From: Roseiarcus sp963726105
GTDB taxonomy: Bacteria; Pseudomonadota; Alphaproteobacteria; Rhizobiales; Beijerinckiaceae
Assembly: GCA_963726105.1 (NCBI GenBank)
Contig: CAVSBJ010000019.1
Coordinates: forward strand, 62,001-126,000
Length of the DNA: 64,000 bases
Direction of reading: 5' to 3'
In this document: piece after piece, positions 47,045 to 55,787 of the stretch
Layout of the letters: each line of letters starts with the position of its first letter
How positions within the stretch are numbered: the stretch's first letter is position 1
The notes under the pieces: model-generated
The model's database searches: none
Seen by the model: the letters and a program-made list of their open reading frames with translations, nothing else
Told to the model about the DNA's origin: nothing
Program-made: the position numbers and the translations under genes

Positions 47045-49330
47045 ATGAATGACAGGGTCGAGGGACCGAACACGCGCTTTTCGATCACGGATCAGGAAGC
47101 GCTTCAATTCCACTCGCGCGGGCGACCCGGCAAGCTCGAGATCATGCCGACCAAGCCCATGGCGACCCAGCGCGACCTGTCGCTCGCCTATTCGCCCGGC
47201 GTTGCGGTTCCGGTCAAGGCGATCGCCGCCGATCCCTCAACCGCTTACGACTACACGACGCGTGGCAACATGGTCGCGGTCATTTCCAACGGCACGGCAA
47301 TTCTTGGCCTCGGCAATCTCGGCGCGCTCGCCTCCAAGCCGGTGATGGAAGGCAAAGCGGTCTTGTTCAAGCGCTTTGCCGACGTCGATTCGATCGACCT
47401 GGAAGTCGGAACGGAGGATCCGGACGAGTTCATCAACGCGGTGAGATATCTGGGCCCCTCGTTCGGTGGGATCAATCTCGAGGATATCAAGGCGCCGGAG
47501 TGCTTCTACATCGAGGAGCGTCTGCGCGAGATGATGGACATCCCCGTCTTCCATGACGATCAGCATGGCACGGCGATCATCGCGGCTGCGGGGATGATCA
47601 ACGCCATGCATATGACCGGGCGTGACATCAAGACGACGCGGCTTGTCTGCAACGGCGCCGGCGCGGCCGGCATTGCCTGTCTCGACCTCATCAAGGCGAT
47701 GGGATTCGAGCCCGCCAACGTCATTCTGTGCGACACGAAAGGCGTCGTTTATCGCGGGCGTCAGGAAGGCATGAACCAGTGGAAGTCGGCGCATGCGATC
47801 GAAACGCCGCTCAGAACGCTCGAAGACGCGCTCGAAGACGCGGATATCTTTTTCGGTCTTTCTGCCAAGGGCGCGCTGACACCGCAGATGGTCCAAAGCA
47901 TGGCGCCCAATCCCATCATTTTCGCCATGGCGAACCCCGATCCCGAGATCACGCCGGAAGAGGCGAAGAAGGCGCGCGACGACGTCATCATCGCCACCGG
48001 CCGCTCCGACTACCCCAATCAGGTCAATAACGTCCTCGGATTTCCGTATATTTTTCGCGGCGCGCTCGATGTGCGGGCCAAGACGATCAACATGGAGATG
48101 AAGATCGCCGCGGCGCAGGCGCTCGCCGATCTCGCGCGCGAGGATGTTCCCGACGAGGTCGCCGCGGCTTATCGCGGCGCAAGGCCCCGTTTCGGCCGCG
48201 ACTACATCATTCCGGTCCCGTTCGACCCGCGCCTTATTCATGTCGTGCCGATTGCAGTGGCCAAGGCCGCAATGGCGTCCGCCGTAGCGCGTCGACCGAT
48301 CGTGGACCTCGAGGCCTACAAGGCGCAATTGTCCGCGCGCCGCGACCCGATCGCGGGCGCCATGCAGCTCATCATCGAGCGCGTCCGCCGCACGCCCAAA
48401 CGCGTGGTGTTCGCGGAAGGTGAAGAAGAGCAGGTGATCCGCGCCGCCTATTCGTTCGTCAATCAGGGTCTTGGCGAAGCGATCCTGGTTGGCCGGGAAG
48501 AGCGCGTGCGGAGCGTCGCCAAGGCGACGGGCCTCGATCTTTCGGACAAGGGCATCGAGATTCACAACGCCCGCCTATCGCAGCGCAATTCGATCTACGC
48601 CCAATTCCTCTATGAGCGGCTGCAGCGAAAGGGCTATCTGTTCCGCGACTGCCAGCGCATGATCAACCAGGATCGGAATTACTTCGCCGCCGCGATGGTC
48701 GCGCGCGGAGACGCCGACGCGATCGTGACCGGGGTCACCCGCAACTTCTCGATCGCGTTGGAGGAAGTCCGGCGCGTGATTGACGACAAGCCGGGCCACA
48801 GGGTTGTCGGTGTCTCGATCATCCTGTCGCGGGGGCGGCCGATTTTGGTCGCCGACACCGCAATCGCCGAGATGCCGACAGCGGCGGATCTCGCAGAGAT
48901 CGCGATTGAAGCGGCAGGCGTTGCTCGGCGGCTCGGTTACGAGCCGCGCGTGGCGATGCTCGCTTTCTCCAATTTCGGCCATCCGCCCGGCGAACGGGCG
49001 CTTCGGGTGCAGGAAGCAGTGCGGATCCTCGACGCCAAGCGGGTCGACTTCGAGTACGACGGCGAAATGGGCGCCGACGTCGCGCTCAATAAGCAGCTGA
49101 TGGCCGCCTATCCATTCTGCCGGCTGAAAGACACGGCGAACGTGCTCATCATGCCGGCCTTCCACTCCGCCGCCATTTCAACCCGAATGCTGCAGGAACT
49201 CGGCGGCGCGACGGTCATTGGGCCGTTGATCGTGGGGCTGGAGAAACCAGTGCAGATCGTCTCGCTCGGCGCGAAGGATTCCGACATCGTGAACATGGCC
49301 GCCATGGCCAGTTTCAATATTGGCGGGTGA
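47045..49330 (+). CDS. maeB: NADP-dependent malic enzyme with phosphotransacetylase-like domain
   Basis: 761 residues. N-terminal malic enzyme (about 1-430): SLAYSPGVAVPVKAI, GLGNLGALASKPVMEGK, VFHDDQHGTA, and the Rossmann motif CNGAGAAGIACLDLI. C-terminal phosphotransacetylase-like half (about 440-761): VVFAEGEEEQVIRAA, ANVLIMPAFHSAAIS. The C-terminal half is regulatory in known MaeB proteins. It converts malate to pyruvate with CO2 and NADPH. Start at ATG 47045; an upstream in-frame ATG at 46925 adds 40 residues without family similarity. Divergent from metH. Confidence 0.93.
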   Translation: MNDRVEGPNTRFSITDQEALQFHSRGRPGKLEIMPTKPMATQRDLSLAYSPGVAVPVKAIAADPSTAYDYTTRGNMVAVISNGTAILGLGNLGALASKPVMEGKAVLFKRFADVDSIDLEVGTEDPDEFINAVRYLGPSFGGINLEDIKAPECFYIEERLREMMDIPVFHDDQHGTAIIAAAGMINAMHMTGRDIKTTRLVCNGAGAAGIACLDLIKAMGFEPANVILCDTKGVVYRGRQEGMNQWKSAHAIETPLRTLEDALEDADIFFGLSAKGALTPQMVQSMAPNPIIFAMANPDPEITPEEAKKARDDVIIATGRSDYPNQVNNVLGFPYIFRGALDVRAKTINMEMKIAAAQALADLAREDVPDEVAAAYRGARPRFGRDYIIPVPFDPRLIHVVPIAVAKAAMASAVARRPIVDLEAYKAQLSARRDPIAGAMQLIIERVRRTPKRVVFAEGEEEQVIRAAYSFVNQGLGEAILVGREERVRSVAKATGLDLSDKGIEIHNARLSQRNSIYAQFLYERLQRKGYLFRDCQRMINQDRNYFAAAMVARGDADAIVTGVTRNFSIALEEVRRVIDDKPGHRVVGVSIILSRGRPILVADTAIAEMPTAADLAEIAIEAAGVARRLGYEPRVAMLAFSNFGHPPGERALRVQEAVRILDAKRVDFEYDGEMGADVALNKQLMAAYPFCRLKDTANVLIMPAFHSAAISTRMLQELGGATVIGPLIVGLEKPVQIVSLGAKDSDIVNMAAMASFNIGG

Positions 49331-49350
49331 CGGGCGTCCGCGGCGAAGCC

Positions 49351-50103
49351 TCATTCAAGTCCGACTGTCGTCGTCTCGACCCGTAAAAGCGCCTTTTGAT
49401 AAGCCCACTCGCCAAGGTTAGAGAACTGGCTCGCGAGACGCGCGGTCTCGCGTCCCAGTTTCCCAACAAGCGATGAACGGCCCGCTGCGGCTCCGCCGTC
49501 TGTTTTGGTCATCGCGGTCGCGAAGCTTTTGCCGTTCTTGAGGAGATGATCCTGAATCGCGATCGCCGGAACGAGCTGATAAATGTTGAGGCCCAGGCGC
49601 CGCGGACTGTTCGGGAAGACCGCATAATCGGCGGGCTGCCTCGCGCTCTCCGTCAGCTCAAGGTAGCGCGCAGCGCCGTCGCGGCCCAGGATGTAGGCCG
49701 CCGCGCTTTCGTGACGCGAGTAGAGCCTGGCGATTTCGCGCCCGCCACTTGCGCTGAGCCTCTCGCCGAGCCTGACCTTCTGAAAATAAGTGTCCAGCTT
49801 CACCGCGTGGGCGTTCTTCGGTGGCCATTTCGCCTCGCTAAGCAGCGCGGCAAAGCCCGGCCGGACATGCAGGTCGTCCTCCAGGAAGCACGCGAGGCTT
49901 TCGCCGCTTGCAAGGAATTTCCGCCAGGCGCTCCTATGACTTTCCAGGCAGGCCAGTTCGAAGCGGGTAAGCCCTTTCGTCGTTGGCGGCCGCTTCGAGC
50001 CGTCGACAGCGGAAACGCGCTCGAAGGCGACGCCATCCAACTGCTTGCGCATATGGGCAAGGCGTTCGGGGTGGCGATCGAGGTTGATCAGGTAGATCTT
50101 CAT
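49351..50103 (-). CDS. Glycosyltransferase family 25 protein
   Basis: 250 residues. GT25 features: IYLINLDRHPERLAHMRKQL at the N-terminus, FERVSAVDG, TRFELACLESHRSAWRKFL, and the metal-binding ACFLEDDLHV. GT25 enzymes add sugars to LPS or lipooligosaccharide; acceptor unknown. Start at ATG 50103, since the motif begins at residue 2; an ATG eight codons upstream is less likely. Convergent with maeB (20 bases apart) and downstream of kup by 78 bases. Confidence 0.85.
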   Translation of the reverse strand: MKIYLINLDRHPERLAHMRKQLDGVAFERVSAVDGSKRPPTTKGLTRFELACLESHRSAWRKFLASGESLACFLEDDLHVRPGFAALLSEAKWPPKNAHAVKLDTYFQKVRLGERLSASGGREIARLYSRHESAAAYILGRDGAARYLELTESARQPADYAVFPNSPRRLGLNIYQLVPAIAIQDHLLKNGKSFATAMTKTDGGAAAGRSSLVGKLGRETARLASQFSNLGEWAYQKALLRVETTTVGLE

Positions 50104-50181
50104 GGCGCTTCCGCTCAGCGCTTTCACTCCGGCTTATTCGGCGTTGTGCGCGCGCTTTAAGAATTCGCGGGAACGCAGCGC

Positions 50182-52104
50182 TCAGACTTTCATTTGCGCG
50201 CCAAGCTCAACGACGCGATCGGAAGGCAGGTTGAAGAAGTCCGGGGCGCTTGCCGCCTGCTTCGTCAGGGCGATGAAGAGCTTGTCCTGCCACTGGGGCA
50301 TGCCGGAGTTGGGCGCAGTTTTCAGCGTGCGTCGCCCGAGGAAGAACGACGTCGTCATGATGTCGAACTTGAGTCCGGCCTTCCGCATCGCCGCCAGCGC
50401 TCGTGGGATATGCGGCTGCTCCATATAGCCGAAATGAAGCGTGACCAGCATGAAATCCGGCGACAGACTTTTCATTTCGTATCGATTGCTGAGAGCGACG
50501 CGCGGGGTCGTTTCTGTGCGCACGTTCAAGAGCACGACGCGCTCGTGCAGCACTTTGTTGTGCTTGAGATTGTGCATGAGCGACGACGGCGCCGAGGTCG
50601 GATCATTGGTGAGGAAGACCGCGGTCCCCGGAACCCTCACCGGCTTCGACTTCTCGAGCATCTTGATCAGGTCGAGCATTGGGATCGAGTCCCGATGCGT
50701 CCGAGCCAGCAGGATGGCGCTGCCGCGCGACCAGGTCCACATCAGGATGAACATCGCCATGCCGAGCGTGAGAGGCACCCAACCGCCGTCGACGACCTTG
50801 TAGAGGTTGGCGATGAAAAACGCGACGTCGATCGAGAGAAATGCGCCAGTCAACGCCAGCGCCGCCCAGAGCGGCCATCGCCACAGCTTCCAGACGACAA
50901 AGAAGGCGAGCGAGGTGGTCGCCACCATCGTGCCCGAAACCGCGATGCCGTAGGCGTTGGCCAAGGCGTCGGACGAACGGAACAAGAGCACCAGCCCCAG
51001 GACTCCCAGCAGAAGGATGCGGGTGACGCGGGGAATGAAAATCTGCCCCTCCTGGGTCGAGGAGGTATGGACGATTTCGAGCCGGGGCAGCAATCCGAGC
51101 TGGATCGCCTGGCTGGCAAGTGAATAGGCGCCGGTGATGACGGCTTGACTCGCGATCACGGTTGCGGCGGTCGACAGGAGGACGAGCGGCGCCAAACCCC
51201 AGCCCGGCGCCATCAAATAAAACGGGTTTTGGACCGCGCTCGGGTCGTTGAGGATGAGCGCGCCCTGGCCGAGATAGTTGCAAACCAGCGCCGGCAAAAC
51301 GATGAGCAGCCATGCCACCTGGATCGGGCGGCGCCCAAAATGGCCCATGTCGGCGTAGAGTGCTTCCGCGCCGGTCACCGCCAGAAAGACGCTGCCGAGG
51401 ACAATGAAGCCGACCGTCCCACGACCATAAATGAACGCGGCGCCCGGGATCGGGCTCAAAGCCTCCAGGATGCGCCAATCGGAGGCGATATGCACAATTC
51501 CGAGCACGGCGTTGACAGCGAAAAACGCCACCATGATCGGGCTGAAGAAGGCTGCGACTTTGGCCGTCCCTCGGCTTTGGGCGGCGAACAGCATAACGAG
51601 GATGACGATGGTCGCGGGTAGTATGTAAGGCGTGAGGTTGGAATCGACCTGTTTCAGGCCCTCGAGCGCGGAGAGAACCGAAATTGCCGGCGTGATGACG
51701 GCGTCGCCCGAAAACAGGGCGGCGCCGGCGACGCCGAGCAGAAACGCGATCGGCGTCTTCTGCCCTAGGGCGCGTTGAGCCAGCGCTTTGAGGGACAGGA
51801 TGCCGCCCTCGCCCTTGTTGTCGGCCTGCATCAGGTACACCACATATTTTGCAGTGACGACGATGAGCAGCGCCCAGATGATGAGTGAGACGACGCCGAT
51901 GACATCGGCCGGTCGGAGCGCAGCGCCTTTGAACTGACCGAGCGCAGTCTGCAGCGCGTAGAGGGGACTTGTGCCGATGTCGCCGAAGACGACGCCGATC
52001 GAGCCGAGCGTGAGAACCCAGAAACGCCCGGACGAATGTGTCAGGTCACCCTCGGCGCCATAGATTGGCTGCGGGACGGCGTCGTTCGAAATAGGGTGAG
52101 ACAT
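50182..52104 (-). CDS. kup: Low-affinity potassium transporter Kup
   Basis: 640 residues with 12 membrane segments and a C-terminal cytosolic tail. Signature LGSIGVVFGDIGTSPLYAL near residue 35, KGEGGILSL, and LFSGDAVITPAISVLSALEGL. Kup proteins are K+/H+ symporters of the inner membrane. Full family length. The 173 bases between kup and the next gene hold no other feature that I can support. Confidence 0.94.
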   Translation of the reverse strand: MSHPISNDAVPQPIYGAEGDLTHSSGRFWVLTLGSIGVVFGDIGTSPLYALQTALGQFKGAALRPADVIGVVSLIIWALLIVVTAKYVVYLMQADNKGEGGILSLKALAQRALGQKTPIAFLLGVAGAALFSGDAVITPAISVLSALEGLKQVDSNLTPYILPATIVILVMLFAAQSRGTAKVAAFFSPIMVAFFAVNAVLGIVHIASDWRILEALSPIPGAAFIYGRGTVGFIVLGSVFLAVTGAEALYADMGHFGRRPIQVAWLLIVLPALVCNYLGQGALILNDPSAVQNPFYLMAPGWGLAPLVLLSTAATVIASQAVITGAYSLASQAIQLGLLPRLEIVHTSSTQEGQIFIPRVTRILLLGVLGLVLLFRSSDALANAYGIAVSGTMVATTSLAFFVVWKLWRWPLWAALALTGAFLSIDVAFFIANLYKVVDGGWVPLTLGMAMFILMWTWSRGSAILLARTHRDSIPMLDLIKMLEKSKPVRVPGTAVFLTNDPTSAPSSLMHNLKHNKVLHERVVLLNVRTETTPRVALSNRYEMKSLSPDFMLVTLHFGYMEQPHIPRALAAMRKAGLKFDIMTTSFFLGRRTLKTAPNSGMPQWQDKLFIALTKQAASAPDFFNLPSDRVVELGAQMKV

Positions 52105-52277
52105 GCTTAAAGCGAACCTCGGGGTCGCCGGCCCTCGGCTACCCTGAAAACGGCGGGTGTCTATACCCCCTCACTCCCTGAACAGGAAGTGAAGGAATTT
52201 TCGCACGCTGTTAACACTGGACACCCTTCTTTTGTGCCGCCGCCTTGTGGAGGCTCGACAACAGTCGGCGCCCATCC

Positions 52278-53069
52278 TTACAAGACCGTCTGCCTGGCAT
52301 GTTCAGCGATCAATCTCGCAACGATGTCCGGCTTCTCAACATTCGGCAAATGCCCTGCGCCTTCAATGATTTCGAAGCGCGAGCCCGGGATGAGCGCGGC
52401 CGTTTCCCGAACCACACCGACCGGCGTGGACCCGTCCTGGTCGCCGACCAGGCACAGGGTTGGGGCCTCGATCTGTCCGGCATAGGGTCGGAGGTCGGCG
52501 CGCTTCAAGGCTCCGCAGGCGGCAAGATACCCTTGGCGCGGCGTTCGCGTCAGCATCGCGCGCATGCCGGCAAGCTCGGCGGATCGCCGAGATCGGAAAT
52601 CGGCGGTGAACCACCGTTCGAGGACGGAATCGGCCAGGGATTCGAGGCCGCCGCGCTCGACCTGAGCGATTCTCTGGTCCCAAACCTCATCCGTTCCGAT
52701 TTTCGCCGCGGTGTCGCAAAGCACGAGCGCCGTGACGCGATTGGGGTGGTGACGATAGAATTCCTGCGCGATGAGGCCGCCGATCGAGAGCCCGACGATT
52801 GTGGCTCGCCCGACGCGAACTTGATCCAAAAGCGCCGCGAGGTCGCGCGCATAGTCGGCCATGTCGTTCCTGTCCAGGCCGGATTCGGACAAGCCATGGC
52901 CGCGCTTGTCATGAAGAATGATGCGGAAATCGGGCGCGAGGATCTCGGCGACCTCATTCCAGATGCGGAAGTCCGTGCCGAGCGAATTGATAAAGACGAG
53001 CGCTGGCCCGTCGCGCCGGCCTTGGTCGAGATAGTGGATGACGAGGCTGTTGACCTTCACGAATCTCAT
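52278..53069 (-). CDS. pcaD: 3-oxoadipate enol-lactonase-like alpha/beta hydrolase
   Basis: 263 residues. Alpha/beta-hydrolase with FINSLGTDFRIWNEV (oxyanion loop as in PcaD), HDKRGHGLSE, nucleophile elbow GLSIGG (Ser95), and GAGHLPNVEKP with the catalytic His. This set matches beta-ketoadipate enol-lactone hydrolase of protocatechuate degradation. No other pca genes are nearby, so the true substrate may differ. The start at ATG 53069 overlaps the stop of the preceding small membrane-protein gene (ATGA). Confidence 0.8.
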   Translation of the reverse strand: MRFVKVNSLVIHYLDQGRRDGPALVFINSLGTDFRIWNEVAEILAPDFRIILHDKRGHGLSESGLDRNDMADYARDLAALLDQVRVGRATIVGLSIGGLIAQEFYRHHPNRVTALVLCDTAAKIGTDEVWDQRIAQVERGGLESLADSVLERWFTADFRSRRSAELAGMRAMLTRTPRQGYLAACGALKRADLRPYAGQIEAPTLCLVGDQDGSTPVGVVRETAALIPGSRFEIIEGAGHLPNVEKPDIVARLIAEHARQTVL

Positions 53070-53380
53070 GGCGCAGGTTTCTCGGGCGGGCCGGGTCGCA
53101 GGTTGCGGAAGAAGGTCCACCAATACCAGAGGAGGGCGAGCGGCGCCCCGAAATCGACGACGGCGTCGAGACCGGGGATCGGTGTCGCAGGAATGACCAG
53201 CATTCCCGCCGCCGCCGTCGCGCCGACACGGTAGCTCAGCGCGATCAGGATCCGCTTCAGCGGATTGTCGTTCGGCATGCGCGAGATGATCACCAGAAGC
53301 GCTGCGAGCACCACGCTCATCGCGACGATGAAGATCAGGAGATCCCGGATGATCCGTTCGACCGCGGACAATGTCTCCAC
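53066..53380 (-). CDS. Small two-pass membrane protein of unknown function
   Basis: 104 residues from GTG 53380, which has GGAGGGG six bases upstream; the frame stays open to 53578 but without a ribosome-binding site. Two hydrophobic stretches: FIVAMSVVLAALLVII and ALSYRVGATAAAGMLVIPATPIP, with a Trp-rich end (LLWYWWTFF). Translationally coupled to the pcaD-like gene. No family recognised. Confidence 0.6.
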   Translation of the reverse strand: METLSAVERIIRDLLIFIVAMSVVLAALLVIISRMPNDNPLKRILIALSYRVGATAAAGMLVIPATPIPGLDAVVDFGAPLALLWYWWTFFRNLRPGPPEKPAP

Positions 53381-53673
53381 TGGCCCCTCCGTACGTTGCG
53401 GCTGCGAAAGCAAGCCGCCTTCCTCTTGGCCTCGACTGCGGCTCGGCGTCAGGGTGTGAAATTCTGCGTGCGACGCAAGCCTTTCAACCGTTAGGCTCAC
53501 TTTTCTGCAACTGCGCTCCAACTCGCCCCTTATTGGGCGGAGTGTTGAAAATAGCAAAACAAAATTGTTAATCATCAACCGATCTACGGCTATTGACGGC
53601 TCGCGGCCCGCGCCATGCGAGAGCGCGGGCTCGTCGTTCGTGATAGCATCGCCGCATCTTCGAGGCGCTGCCC

Positions 53674-55455
53674 ATGGCGGAAACGCGGAAGATCGCTGCG
53701 ATCCTGGTGTCCGACGTCGCGGGCTATAGCCGGCTCGCCGGGGTGGACGAAGACCGCACGCTTGCGCGGCTCCGGACCCTTCGCAGCGACCTGATCGACC
53801 CTATCATCTCCGTGCACCACGGACGCGTCGTCAAGCGCACTGGCGATGGCAGCATCATCGAGTTCCGCAGCGTGGTCGACGCGGTGCGTTGCGCCATCGA
53901 GGTGCAGACCGGCATGGTCGAACGCAACGCGGGCGTGCCTGCGGACAGGCGCATTCTATTCCGGGTGGGCATCCATCTCGGAGACGTGGTCGAGGAGGCG
54001 GACGGCGATTTGATGGGCGACGGCGTCAATATCGCCGCGCGGCTGGAAGGCGTTTGCGCGCCGGGGGCGATCTGTCTCTCCGAGGACGCCTATCGTCAGG
54101 TTAAGGGGCGGCTTGAGCTCGCCGTGATCGATCTTGGCCCCACCCAACTCAAGAACATCGCCGAGCCGATCCGGGTCTATGCGCTTGACCTCGGTGCACC
54201 CGCCCAGGGGAGGCCCGCGCCGACCTCTGCGCCAGAAAAATCCGCGCGACCGCGCCTGTCGATGGTGGTCTTGCCATTCGCCAACATCGGCGGCGGCGCG
54301 GAGCACGAGCCTTTCGTCGATGGCGTCACCGAGAGCCTGACGACCGATCTTTCACGCATTCGGGGCGCTTATGTGATTGCCCGCAATACGGCGTTTGCCT
54401 ACAAGGCCCAGCCGCTCGACTTGAAGACGATCGGGCGCGAGTTGAACGTCCGCTATGTCCTCGAGGGCAGCGTTCAGCGGGGCGGGAACCGCACGCGCGT
54501 CAATGTCCAACTTATCGACGCCGAGACCGGCAGTCATCTCTGGGCCGAGCGGTTCGACAAGCCCTTGGCCGATCTCTTCGACATGCAGGACGAAATCGTC
54601 GGGCGGCTGGCGAATGCGCTGAACGCTCAACTCGTCGCCGCCGAGGCGCGTCGCGCGGAACAGGCGCCGAACCCCAACTCTATGGACTTCTATTTCCAAG
54701 GGTTAGCCTGGTTCAACAAGGGTCGAACCCCAGACAATGTCGAGCAAGCGCGCAGTTTTTTTGATCGCGCGCTGATGGCCGACCCCAGCAATATCGAGGC
54801 GCTGATTGGGTTGGCGTACGCAGACACGGTCGACGGCGCAAATTCGTTTGTGTCCGACCCCATCGCCGCCTTCGCTGCCGCCGAGTCAAAGTTGACCAGA
54901 GCTCTGTGCTCGGTCCCCGACCATGCGCGCGGCCATATGTTGCTGGGATATGCCGAGATTTTGACAAAGCGCGCCGCGCAGGGCATCGCCGAATGCGAAC
55001 ATGCGTTGGCGCTGGATCGGAATCTTGCCGCTGCCCATTCCATTGTCGGACTAGGGAAGATTTTGATCGGTCACGCCGAAGAAACCGAGGCTCACATTGT
55101 TGAGGCCCTGCGCCTCAGCCCGCGCGATACGATGGCTTACGTCTGGATGACCAACGCTGGCAGTGCGAAGAACCACCTCGGCAGCTATGAGCAAGCGGTC
55201 GCGTGGTGTAGACGCGCGATCGAGGCCAATCGAAATCATCCAGTTCCAAACTTTGTGTTGGGCGCCGCGCTCGCACAGCTCGGCCGAGTTGACGAGGCGC
55301 GTTCCGCAGTCGAGGCCGGCCTCGCGCTCAACCCGACGTTCGTCCTTTCCCGCGCCCGCGGCGCCTGGATCGCGAGGAGCGACAACCCAACGTATCTCGC
55401 CCAGCTTGAGCCCATTCTCGAAGGTCTGCGCAAGGCCGGCGTTTCCGAACAGTGA
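53674..55455 (+). CDS. Class III adenylate/guanylate cyclase with TPR-type C-terminus, copy 1
   Basis: 593 residues. Cyclase domain about 5-175: LVSDVAGYSRL (metal Asp14), VVKRTGDGSIIEF (Lys54, second metal Asp58), and GDGVNIAARLEG (Asn119, Arg123), so all catalytic residues are present. A TolB-like N-terminal segment follows (LSMVVLPFANIGG, then FVDGVTESLTTDLSRI; about 205-340), and a helical TPR-like region (about 350-590). Such proteins make cAMP in the cytosol and are abundant in Rhizobiales. A paralogue from tandem duplication follows 333 bases later. Confidence 0.9.
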   Translation: MAETRKIAAILVSDVAGYSRLAGVDEDRTLARLRTLRSDLIDPIISVHHGRVVKRTGDGSIIEFRSVVDAVRCAIEVQTGMVERNAGVPADRRILFRVGIHLGDVVEEADGDLMGDGVNIAARLEGVCAPGAICLSEDAYRQVKGRLELAVIDLGPTQLKNIAEPIRVYALDLGAPAQGRPAPTSAPEKSARPRLSMVVLPFANIGGGAEHEPFVDGVTESLTTDLSRIRGAYVIARNTAFAYKAQPLDLKTIGRELNVRYVLEGSVQRGGNRTRVNVQLIDAETGSHLWAERFDKPLADLFDMQDEIVGRLANALNAQLVAAEARRAEQAPNPNSMDFYFQGLAWFNKGRTPDNVEQARSFFDRALMADPSNIEALIGLAYADTVDGANSFVSDPIAAFAAAESKLTRALCSVPDHARGHMLLGYAEILTKRAAQGIAECEHALALDRNLAAAHSIVGLGKILIGHAEETEAHIVEALRLSPRDTMAYVWMTNAGSAKNHLGSYEQAVAWCRRAIEANRNHPVPNFVLGAALAQLGRVDEARSAVEAGLALNPTFVLSRARGAWIARSDNPTYLAQLEPILEGLRKAGVSEQ

Positions 55456-55461
55456 CCATCC

Positions 55462-55711
55462 TCACGCCGTGCTCGCCGCCTTCCTGCCCAGCGCCGCCTG
55501 GGCGGCGGCGAGGCGGCCGATCGGGATGCGGAAGGGGGAGCACGAGACGTAGTCGAGTCCCGCCTGCTCGCAGAAGGCGATCGAGGCCGGGTCGCCGCCG
55601 CGCTCGCCGCAGACGCCGAGCTTGAGGTCAGGGCGGGTCGCGCGGCCGCGCGCGGCGGCGAGGGTGACGAGCTCGCCAACGCATTCGGCGTCCAAAATCA
55701 CGAACGGATCC
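55462..55711 (-). pseudogene. Duplicated 3' fragment of ppdK
   Basis: About 83 codons matching the C-terminus of the full ppdK (DAECVGELVTLAAARGRATRPDLKLGV, GGDPASIAFCEQAGLDYVSCSPFRIPIGRL), with its own stop at 55462. Similarity ends sharply at about 55711, the duplication junction. It has no start or catalytic part. A few substitutions separate it from the intact gene. Confidence 0.9.
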
Positions 55712-55787
55712 GGCTCGCCGCCCGCGCCACGCAAGAGCGCGGATGAGTCATTCGTGATACCATCGCCGCATCTTCGAGGCGCTGCCC